DNA of 11,449 bases, taken from positions 1 to 11,449 of the forward strand of contig JAQVSW010000015.1 of assembly GCA_028700345.1 (NCBI GenBank), written 5' to 3'. A program made the position numbers and the translations under genes. Positions 4,749-11,069 of this stretch are shown in pieces (position 1 is the stretch's first letter; each line of letters opens with the position of its first letter). The DNA comes from Candidatus Shapirobacteria bacterium. GTDB taxonomy: Bacteria > Patescibacteriota > Microgenomatia > UBA12405. The notes beneath the pieces were generated by a model. The model made no database searches. It was not told the DNA's origin and worked only from the letters and a program-made list of their open reading frames with translations.

Positions 4749-6219
4749 AAATTTTTGCTACCAATACTCCCAAAACTATCCATTTAATTAAAAATATCCC
4801 TTTTATATCCAGTTTTAACATTGATTTTGCTACCAAATTTGACAGATCACCATTAATAATTCTTCCTTTGTTTGTTATTCCCAAAAACCTAAAATTATCT
4901 ATAAGAAATCCAAACATTTTTTCTCCCCCAATCACTGAGTACCTTAGTCTTGCCGCCAACAACAGTCCAACCCAAACAAAAAATAATATTACTACCCATC
5001 TTTTTTTGGGCCATATTTTGGCAATTATTATACCGATTATTATTGCCAGTAAATTCAGTAAAATTTCTTTTGAAAAAAAGCTCTTTTTTATTAAATTTTT
5101 ATCTTCATAAACTCTATTCAAAAACGAGTGCTCATCCTTTTTATAATAATCAGCAAATACATAATTTTTTTTATAATTAGTTCTTTCACTAAGTTTTATA
5201 TTTTCTCTAAAATCAGGTGTCATTTTCCATTCTTCAATTTTTATTTCATCTGGGTTTTCTCCATACTTTTCTCGATATTTCATTTCCATTTCTGTCATGC
5301 TAAGGTCATTAATTTTATTGTCTTTGATCCACTGAAGCTGTTTTTTATATTCATCAATATAACCTACACTTTCTATTCCAGTTTCCAGTCCAACTGTAAC
5401 TTGCCCTATTTCGTTTCTAGGATCAAAATATATATTGGCTAGTTTCTCAAAATATTTAATATCCAGATCTTGATTTATATAATCATTAGCTTGCAGTGAA
5501 TAATTTGATATTTTTGGTCCCTCTCCAAAGTAGGCCAGCTGTGGATCTCTTAGTGCCCATTGAATTATTAGTGTTTTTGAATTTCCTGGAGCGAGAATAT
5601 TATTTTTGGCTGGATAGTATGGATAACCCCACCACTGTCCCCACACTCCATAACTGTCGGTAGTTTTTTGGTCGGCTACGATTAAGGCGCTTTTTATTTT
5701 ATATTTATTTTCTAAATAATTTAACGAATATGAATCAATCCACCAAGCACCGACTGATTTTGGAAAATACCCAAAAGTATTCTTAAAATCTCTCATTGTT
5801 CGATCTATCAGTTTTATTCTGTCTTCTCGACCGTAAGCTGATAAAAAAACGACTCCTGGATCGTACCATGGTCTTTGTTCGTCAAAATAAACTCTTGATT
5901 TTAACGCTAAATTTTTTGATACCTCCAAAAATATTCCCAGCTCTTGTTTATCGTTAAATTGTTTAATTTTTTCCATTAGTTCTTCATCTTCAAACACATC
6001 ATTTTGTATCAGCCAGGTGGCCTTAAGATCTAAATCATCAATTGCCTTATATTGATCCTCAATTGGTTTGAAAGTCTTATCTTTCCATAGTTTCCTTGAT
6101 CTTATCGGGTTTACGATGGTGGCGTATTTTTCACTTGCCCTTGCTTTACTTGAATAAATTAGTGTAAAAAAAAGTAAATACACAAAAACAGACAAAATTT
6201 TTATTATTTTATTTATCAA
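4717..6219 (-). CDS. exported NodB/CE4-like deacetylase-fold protein with C-terminal membrane anchor
   Basis: A 500-residue protein. A signal peptide (about 1-29, ending S-K-A-R-A-S) is followed by a region resembling the beta/alpha barrel of polysaccharide-deacetylase-like proteins: Y-A-T-I-V-N-P-I-R (32-40), L-K-A-T-W-L-I-Q-N-D-V (65-75), E-L-G-I-F-L-E-V (93-100), and F-G-Y-F-P-K-S-V-G-A-W-W-I-D-S (149-163). The usual NodB D-D and H-x-x-x-H metal motifs are not evident, so catalysis is uncertain. Three hydrophobic segments at about 386-403, 407-425 and 474-491 anchor it. A membrane-bound enzyme or binder for surface glycans is a reasonable guess, supported by the neighbouring DUF2142 and glycosyltransferase genes. 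The TTG start at 6219 is 7 nt after a perfect TATAAT. The 3' end overlaps the methyltransferase gene. Confidence 0.6.
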   Translation of the reverse strand: MINKIIKILSVFVYLLFFTLIYSSKARASEKYATIVNPIRSRKLWKDKTFKPIEDQYKAIDDLDLKATWLIQNDVFEDEELMEKIKQFNDKQELGIFLEVSKNLALKSRVYFDEQRPWYDPGVVFLSAYGREDRIKLIDRTMRDFKNTFGYFPKSVGAWWIDSYSLNYLENKYKIKSALIVADQKTTDSYGVWGQWWGYPYYPAKNNILAPGNSKTLIIQWALRDPQLAYFGEGPKISNYSLQANDYINQDLDIKYFEKLANIYFDPRNEIGQVTVGLETGIESVGYIDEYKKQLQWIKDNKINDLSMTEMEMKYREKYGENPDEIKIEEWKMTPDFRENIKLSERTNYKKNYVFADYYKKDEHSFLNRVYEDKNLIKKSFFSKEILLNLLAIIIGIIIAKIWPKKRWVVILFFVWVGLLLAARLRYSVIGGEKMFGFLIDNFRFLGITNKGRIINGDLSNLVAKSMLKLDIKGIFLIKWIVLGVLVAKIYEKFIKTRKN

Positions 6220-6226
6220 TATTTTT

Positions 6227-6232
6227 ATTATA
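6227..6232 (-). promoter_or_regulatory. -10 box of the deacetylase-like gene
   Basis: Perfect TATAAT on minus, 7 nt before TTG 6219. It faces the plus-strand -10 box at 6266-6271; the 33 bases between them must hold both -35 regions, but no good -35 is visible. Confidence 0.6.
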
Positions 6233-6265
6233 TCCTGTCACATACCACTACTTAGTTGATTAAGG

Positions 6266-6271
6266 TATTAT
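6266..6271 (+). promoter_or_regulatory. -10 box of the DUF2142 gene
   Basis: TATTAT is directly followed by ATG (6272), TTG (6275) and GTG (6278). An ATG touching the -10 would not be transcribed from this promoter. The GTG lies 6 nt after the box, matching the rest of the window, so this site decides the start in favour of 6278. Confidence 0.5.
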
Positions 6272-6277
6272 ATGTTG

Positions 6278-7999
6278 GTGATAAATAAAACTGTCAAATT
6301 GATTCTAATCATATTTTTATTTGCTGAATCTCTCTTATTAACTTTTGGACTACCTCCGTTTCAAAAGTTTGATGAACCCTCACATTTTATTAGAGTAATT
6401 GCCTTAAGTCGTGGCCAATTATTTTGTCAAAATAATCATTTTATTATTCCCGAGGCTTACAATAATTTACCTCAAGAATATAATTTTCAAAAAGTACTTT
6501 TAGACAACGAAAAGTTTCCCCTCGCTTTAATGGATTTTAGTAAAAAATGGACGACCGATGATTTAAAAGAAAAAGTTGAAATTAACGGGTGTCGGCAAAA
6601 TTTTTTAGGTTATTTTCCAAATACTTTAGGCGTTTTATTGACTAGTTGGACCAGTCGGCCTCTGGTAATTTTTTACGCTGGTCGTATTTTTGGTTTTTTG
6701 TTTTTTGTCTCAATGCTAATCATCAGTTTAAAAATTATTAATCCGAAGTTTCAATATTTACTTTGGTTTTACGCTCTCATGCCCATGATAATTCATCAAG
6801 CTACCGCTTTTAGTTACGATGTGGTGATTATTTCTCTGACCCTACCTCTAACGGCTCTCTGGATAAATAAAATAACAAAGCAAAGATTCAATAAAATTCA
6901 TTGGATGTTAGTCGCTTTGATGGTTCTTGTAATAGCCATCATTAAGCCAATATATTTACCCTTATTCTTTTTTTTTGGTCTTAATAATTGGAATATAAAA
7001 CTTAAATATAAAGAATTTATTGCAGTTATTTTAATAGCGATTTTGGTTGTTGGTGTTGGTCGGATTGGTAAGGGTGAGGGTAATTATCCGACTTTTGTTA
7101 ACCCTAAATTGCAACTTCAGCTAATCATCAATGACCCAGTCTATTTTTTCGAAGTAGTTGGAAACACCTGGATGGATAAATGGATTTCTCATTTAGAAGA
7201 AATGATTGGAGTCGTGGGGTGGAGAAGTACTCCGATGATAAACAACTATCTAAATTTTACCTTTTTGATATTAGCAGCCTATCTAGTTACAAAATTAGCT
7301 AAAGATTTCAAAAATATAACCAATACTCGCCAATTGATTGGCATCTTCGCAGTAATCCTCTCGGTTATTTTTTTAGGAACTTTAGCTATGTATTTAACCT
7401 GGTCGCCGGTGGGTGATAAAAGTGTAGAAGGAATTCAGGGACGTTATTGGTTACCTCTAGTACCATACTGGTTGGTTCTTTTTGGTGGTCTAACGGCTTA
7501 CGCCAATAAAACAAGATGGTTTAAAAATTTAATTATATGTTTAGTGTTGTTTGGATCAGTTGCAACTATTAGCTTAAGTCTCTGGAACAGATATTTTGAC
7601 TGGTCAAAAAATTGGATCAACAGTTTAAATCCAATTTTACCAACGACCGAGTTGGTGGTAATCGACAAAGAAACTAATTTGGTGAAACAAACCTATGGAA
7701 AAAATATTTCTGCAGTTGCTCTGAATTTGGACAATAGAAATAAATCAATCATCATTCCTTATCAGTATCAGGTAATGGATGGTGAATGCTATCAAGTGTT
7801 AAGACGAGGGTATTTGAGTTCTTGGGGCATTCAGGGTGAAACTCAAATGCTCTTAGAATTTAAACCAGTCTTATCAAATAATGGAAAGCTTTGTTTAAAA
7901 TTAAATCCTCTAAATATCGGTGCCAAAGATTATCAGGACAAGCTAACTATTAAAGTTACTGACAATCAACCGCAAATGGAGTGGCTTTATTTCCCATAA
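6278..7999 (+). CDS. DUF2142-family polytopic membrane protein (GT-C-like)
   Basis: About 573 residues with around ten membrane segments and a soluble C-terminal domain of about 125 residues. Numbered from ATG 6272, the DUF2142 hallmarks are P-P-F-Q-K-F-D-E-P-S-H-F in the first outer loop (D34, E35, H38), F-S-Y-D (180-183) after a hydrophobic helix, and E-G-I-Q-G-R-Y-W-L-P (386-395) before the last helices. An acidic D-E in the first loop is also how GT-C glycosyltransferases hold their metal and lipid-phosphate sugar donor. DUF2142 proteins often sit in surface polysaccharide clusters, so sugar transfer at the membrane outer face is likely but unproven. GTG 6278 is preferred over ATG 6272 because of the -10 box; the difference is two residues. 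The gene runs convergent with the next glycosyltransferase, overlapping it by 13 bases. Confidence 0.82.
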   Translation: MINKTVKLILIIFLFAESLLLTFGLPPFQKFDEPSHFIRVIALSRGQLFCQNNHFIIPEAYNNLPQEYNFQKVLLDNEKFPLALMDFSKKWTTDDLKEKVEINGCRQNFLGYFPNTLGVLLTSWTSRPLVIFYAGRIFGFLFFVSMLIISLKIINPKFQYLLWFYALMPMIIHQATAFSYDVVIISLTLPLTALWINKITKQRFNKIHWMLVALMVLVIAIIKPIYLPLFFFFGLNNWNIKLKYKEFIAVILIAILVVGVGRIGKGEGNYPTFVNPKLQLQLIINDPVYFFEVVGNTWMDKWISHLEEMIGVVGWRSTPMINNYLNFTFLILAAYLVTKLAKDFKNITNTRQLIGIFAVILSVIFLGTLAMYLTWSPVGDKSVEGIQGRYWLPLVPYWLVLFGGLTAYANKTRWFKNLIICLVLFGSVATISLSLWNRYFDWSKNWINSLNPILPTTELVVIDKETNLVKQTYGKNISAVALNLDNRNKSIIIPYQYQVMDGECYQVLRRGYLSSWGIQGETQMLLEFKPVLSNNGKLCLKLNPLNIGAKDYQDKLTIKVTDNQPQMEWLYFP

Positions 8000-9432
8000 T
8001 TGACCATTAATCTCCCGTAAATATTTTCCGGCGTTAATTCATACCATTCAAAATTCTTATTAATATAAATTCGATAATTATTTCTAATTATTGTCTCCCC
8101 ACCAGGGCACTGATATTTATTTCCATCACAAACGCTAATTTTTGTTCCATTATTATCAATTTTGTTTTCTCGATAATACAGGTAAAAAAGTGGCATTGAC
8201 GCCATGTCAGATTCTTTGAAATGTTCTATTACCATCGGTCCTTTATTGTTTTTATCTAGTTCTTCTTTTATCTCTAAAATTGTTTTTGCCTGACTCTGGT
8301 GTTCATAAATAATTTTCCAATTATTTATTCCTGCGAGTATTAAAACCGTACTCAATATAATTATTCCCAGATATTTATTCAATTTAAACCACTCTGCCAC
8401 TATCCATGAGCAAAATAAAATTATATAGCCGTGAAAAGCAATTAAATATTCTTTTGATCTTACCCCTCTGTACATTCTCATTAGTCCTATCTGAATTACC
8501 AGGGATAAGGCTAAAATCCACCAAAATTTCTTTATTTTATTTCTTTTTTTAATTATTACTCCCAAAACTATTAATCCAAGTATTAGCCAGATATAACCAA
8601 ACCAATTAATTCCGACCGTCACTGAGCCAAAGAGTTGCGGCCAAAAATCTCTGATTTCTGTCAGCCATCTTACTGGTACATAAAATTTCTTTACCCCTAC
8701 TGTGTAGTATTCAATGACACTTTTTATCCAGACTCCGTTGTGATAAATATCAAAGCGCAGCAGGGGAATAAAAGTTATTAGCCATCCCAATCCCATTGCC
8801 GCGAGCCATTTTATTTTTTTCCAAAAAGAAAATTTATTAACTAAAAATATTGCCAGAGGTAAACTCATCAGCCCCCAGGCCTGAAAATGGCTATTAATTG
8901 CCCAGCCAACCCCAGCCCCAACCAACACTGCCCATTTAAGTTTTTCTGTTTCCAGCAGTTTCATTATTGCCCACAAAGCTATTGTTGAAAAAAAGCCTAC
9001 GATCACTGTATTAAGCATATCTGGTCCATTTTCTGCTTGTCCTACCGCCATCGCTGCCATTAATCCAAAAATAATTATTCCTAATTTTCCATAATATTTC
9101 TTTCCAATCATGGCAAATAGAAAGACACTAATGACTGACAAAACTGTAAAAGCCACCCAGGGTCCAGAGGCAAAAGGCAAAATTTTTTCAAATATCATAA
9201 TAAGCCAGTGATACCAAGGTCCAAAGTTAAAAGGTCCAGCCGAAGAAGGAGAACCAATCTCTGGCCACTGTCCATTTCGTAGACCATAAAGTCCAATCAC
9301 CGCATCTCTGGCCTGATCCTGATTAATTACCCATCTATTTTCATAATTACTAAATCTAAAAATAATTGCCATCAGTCCTACGAGACCCCACATCAACCAG
9401 ATTTTTTTATTACTTTTTTTAATATTTTTCAA
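7987..9432 (-). CDS. GT-C membrane glycosyltransferase (GT39/PMT-like)
   Basis: A 481-residue polytopic membrane protein with roughly ten or more hydrophobic helices. After the first helix the loop has N-Q-D-Q-A-R-D (37-43). The acidic pair in this position is the catalytic, metal-binding element of dolichyl- or polyprenyl-phosphate-mannose dependent GT-C enzymes (PMT/ArnT superfamily). P-F-N-F-G-P-W-Y-H-W follows before the next helix, also typical. The last 110 or so residues form a soluble domain with a Cys pair, C-D-G-N-K-Y-Q-C-P-G-G, probably outside the membrane. It should transfer a sugar from a lipid-phosphate donor to a lipid or protein acceptor; donor and acceptor cannot be read from sequence. 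The TTG start at 9432 is 8 nt after a perfect TATAAT. Family placement is good; the exact GT family is uncertain. Confidence 0.78.
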   Translation of the reverse strand: MKNIKKSNKKIWLMWGLVGLMAIIFRFSNYENRWVINQDQARDAVIGLYGLRNGQWPEIGSPSSAGPFNFGPWYHWLIMIFEKILPFASGPWVAFTVLSVISVFLFAMIGKKYYGKLGIIIFGLMAAMAVGQAENGPDMLNTVIVGFFSTIALWAIMKLLETEKLKWAVLVGAGVGWAINSHFQAWGLMSLPLAIFLVNKFSFWKKIKWLAAMGLGWLITFIPLLRFDIYHNGVWIKSVIEYYTVGVKKFYVPVRWLTEIRDFWPQLFGSVTVGINWFGYIWLILGLIVLGVIIKKRNKIKKFWWILALSLVIQIGLMRMYRGVRSKEYLIAFHGYIILFCSWIVAEWFKLNKYLGIIILSTVLILAGINNWKIIYEHQSQAKTILEIKEELDKNNKGPMVIEHFKESDMASMPLFYLYYRENKIDNNGTKISVCDGNKYQCPGGETIIRNNYRIYINKNFEWYELTPENIYGRLMVNYGK

Positions 9433-9440
9433 GATTGTTT

Positions 9441-9446
9441 ATTATA
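9441..9446 (-). promoter_or_regulatory. -10 box of the GT-C glycosyltransferase gene
   Basis: Perfect TATAAT on minus, 8 nt before TTG 9432. It lies in the 27-base gap after the DUF4342 stop codon, so the two genes have separate promoters. Confidence 0.55.
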
Positions 9447-9459
9447 CTCAATCTTTTTT

Positions 9460-9723
9460 TTATTTTCTTTTCACCTTCAACGTACATTCCGTCAGTAGGG
9501 CGGCGATGGCTCCGACGGCCGCCAGAGCGGGGAGTAGAGCCGCTCCAATTACTCCCACAGTTAAGGGCAGTACAATAATCGTTTTTCCTTCTTTGTTTTC
9601 AATTGTTATTTCTCTGACATTACCTTCTTTTATTAATTCTTTTATTTTTTTTAGCAGTTCTTCACCGCTAACCCTAAATGAATCTTCATTTGCCTTTGTT
9701 TTTTTTGTTGCCTTTGTCGTCAT
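9460..9723 (-). CDS. DUF4342-family small protein
   Basis: An 87-residue protein matching DUF4342: an N-terminal K/T-rich tail (1-13), then F-R-V-S-G-E-E-L-L-K-K-I-K-E-L-I-K-E-G-N-V-type helix and strand (16-45), and a glycine/alanine-rich hydrophobic segment (about 51-77) with P-L-T-V-G-V, ending in a short basic tail. The hydrophobic stretch could be a membrane helix or a hairpin. Function is unknown for the family; in other bacteria it can be fused to UBA-like domains, so protein binding has been suggested. ATG 9723 is 5 nt after a perfect TATAAT. That box is half of a symmetric promoter shared with the divergent gene at 9750. Confidence 0.85.
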   Translation of the reverse strand: MTTKATKKTKANEDSFRVSGEELLKKIKELIKEGNVREITIENKEGKTIIVLPLTVGVIGAALLPALAAVGAIAALLTECTLKVKRK

Positions 9724-9728
9724 ATCTT

Positions 9729-9743
9729 ATTATAGTCTATAAT
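9729..9743. promoter_or_regulatory. symmetric back-to-back promoter for two divergent genes
   Basis: ATTATAG-T-CTATAAT is a perfect 15-bp palindrome made of two TATAAT boxes on opposite strands, at 9729-9734 (minus) and 9738-9743 (plus). The minus box is 5 nt from ATG 9723 and the plus box 6 nt from ATG 9750. With only 3 bp between the boxes, one polymerase would exclude the other. A plausible plus-strand -35, TTGTCG (9714-9719), lies inside the minus-strand gene. Confidence 0.65.
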
Positions 9744-9749
9744 TCTTTC

Positions 9750-10031
9750 ATGAAAAAAAATAAAGATTATTTAGTCTGGGGGGCAACCTCTTTTGTCTCT
9801 TTTCTAATCCTCGCCGCTCTGGCTTACTGGAAAATTTCTCCTACTACTTACCGCGAATTTAACACTACTTGTCAGCATTTTAACTACGAGGATTGTATGC
9901 GCTGGTTTTATAATACCCGTCCTTATTTTCAAAAAGTTACTATCAGTAGTTTAGTTTTAGCCACTCTTTCCCTTATTTTAACTCTTGTTTTTTATTTTCG
10001 CCAAAATAAAAAAAATGATAAGCTTTTATAA
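9750..10031 (+). CDS. two-helix membrane protein with a loop Cys pair, unknown function
   Basis: A 93-residue protein I do not recognise. It has a lysine-rich N-terminus, a membrane helix at about 7-28, a polar loop with C41 and C49 (C-Q-H-F-N-Y-E-D-C) and aromatic residues, a second helix at about 63-84, and a basic tail. With a positive N-terminus inside, the loop would face outward and the cysteines could form a disulfide. The reading frame is open from 9678, but ATG 9750 is the right start: it lies 6 nt after a perfect TATAAT, and the upstream codons lie opposite the DUF4342 gene. Its 3' end overlaps the next gene by 17 bases, so the two are probably cotranscribed. Confidence 0.7.
   Translation: MKKNKDYLVWGATSFVSFLILAALAYWKISPTTYREFNTTCQHFNYEDCMRWFYNTRPYFQKVTISSLVLATLSLILTLVFYFRQNKKNDKLL
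10002..10007 (+). promoter_or_regulatory. weak candidate -10 box of the EEISWGQR membrane protein gene
   Basis: CAAAAT ends 7 nt before ATG 10015, within the end of the upstream gene. It is a weaker match than the others, and translational coupling across the 17-base overlap is an alternative. Confidence 0.25.
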
Positions 10032-11061
10032 GAAGTTACCTGTATGGATCTTGCCGGGAATTCTACTTTGTCTTCTGTTTTTGTTTTTTGATACCTATGG
10101 AAGCACTGGAACCAGCGCCAAAATTATCGGAATTTCTTCAATAACTCTCACCGTCTTATTCTTTCTCCTTGTTCTAATTAGTCGCTTTGTTACCAAGTGG
10201 GTTTTTCCGCCCAAATTATTAAAAATAATCTGGTTGGCTCTTTGGCTTCCCTTGATTTTAGCGGCAATTTTAATTATTAGCGGATATTTAGCTCCCGATA
10301 ATTATATCTACACTTTAACCAGATTAAATCCGTCGCAACTTCTAGTCATCTTTCATTTTTTTCTGGCTTTGTTTTTAACCGGCCAGTCCCAAAAATGGTG
10401 GTCAAGTAACTTATCGAAATTAATAATTTTCCTGCCTATTTGGATACTATTTATTAGTTTTCTCGTAAAATTATTACCTTTCGATGTTTTCTATTCATAT
10501 GCTCAAGAAGATGGTCTTATTGAGTATTCTCAAGTAGTTGTTTTAGCAATTATAATTTATTTTTTATTAAAAGAATCACTCCATAATTTTTCAATTTCAA
10601 ACAAAAAAAGAGCTCTATTTTTTTTAAGTTTAAGCTTTGCTTTTTTGTTTATCTTCATGGAGGAAATTTCCTGGGGACAAAGAATTTTTAGCTGGGAGAC
10701 AAATTATCTACTAGAAGAAGTTAATGTTCAAAAAGAAACAAATTTGCACAATATCGGTTTTTTCAACCAACTTCAATATGTTTTTTATATCGGGATAAGT
10801 TTTACTGGTTTTATTTTATCCTTATTCAAAAATCTTTGCCGGCGATTTCAAGGGGATTATTTCTGGCGTCCTCAGTCCGAAAGCTGGTTACTTTTTATAA
10901 TTATTTTTATTTTTTATTTATATTTTGTTTTTGTCAATCAAGATCAATATCTGTGGCTTGAAATAATGGAGCTGCTACTTTATTTCGCTTTATTGTTTTG
11001 GATTTATCGTGGTCTTTATTTTAATCCGCAAAAAACTTCAAGTAAGAATAATATAAAGTAA
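10015..11061 (+). CDS. polytopic membrane protein with EDGxxE and EEISWGQR motifs
   Basis: About 348 residues with eight or nine hydrophobic segments. The second half carries a distinctive signature: Q-E-D-G-L-I-E-Y (164-171) before a membrane helix, M-E-E-I-S-W-G-Q-R-I-F (215-225) at the end of the next hydrophobic stretch, N-V-Q-K-E-T-N-L-H-N (237-246), and E-I-M-E-L-L (about 316-321) near the last helix. I recall this set from uncharacterised membrane proteins of many bacteria but know no function. The acidic, Arg and His residues next to membrane helices suggest an active site; E-E-x(5)-R then H loosely recalls CPBP/CAAX-type glutamic intramembrane proteases, which is speculation. ATG 10015 is preferred to the in-frame TTG 9985, which lies deeper in the preceding gene. 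The stop codon overlaps the -10 box of the next gene. Confidence 0.75.
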   Translation: MISFYKKLPVWILPGILLCLLFLFFDTYGSTGTSAKIIGISSITLTVLFFLLVLISRFVTKWVFPPKLLKIIWLALWLPLILAAILIISGYLAPDNYIYTLTRLNPSQLLVIFHFFLALFLTGQSQKWWSSNLSKLIIFLPIWILFISFLVKLLPFDVFYSYAQEDGLIEYSQVVVLAIIIYFLLKESLHNFSISNKKRALFFLSLSFAFLFIFMEEISWGQRIFSWETNYLLEEVNVQKETNLHNIGFFNQLQYVFYIGISFTGFILSLFKNLCRRFQGDYFWRPQSESWLLFIIIFIFYLYFVFVNQDQYLWLEIMELLLYFALLFWIYRGLYFNPQKTSSKNNIK

Positions 11062-11064
11062 AAT
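11059..11064 (+). promoter_or_regulatory. -10 box of the yibE/F-type gene
   Basis: TAAAAT overlaps the stop codon of the preceding gene and ends 5 nt before ATG 11070. No Shine-Dalgarno sequence is present. Confidence 0.55.
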
Positions 11065-11069
11065 TATCT

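Noticed and set aside
4868..5442. Several hydrophobic plus-strand open frames opposite the deacetylase-like gene
   Set aside because: T-rich antisense of Lys/Ile-rich codons reads as Phe/Leu/Ser and mimics membrane helices; no family motif or -10 box supports them.
9448..9475. T-rich run as an intrinsic terminator
   Set aside because: No GC stem precedes it, and for the minus-strand genes it reads as A-rich. No GC-stem plus T-tract terminator was found anywhere in the window.
9481..9545. GC-rich patch in the DUF4342 gene as a repeat
   Set aside because: It encodes the Ala/Gly-rich hydrophobic segment typical of the family; no perfect hairpin like that at 1377-1397 is present.
9678..9749. 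N-terminal extension of the 93-residue membrane protein
   Set aside because: The extension lies opposite the DUF4342 coding sequence and upstream of the TATAAT at 9738-9743.
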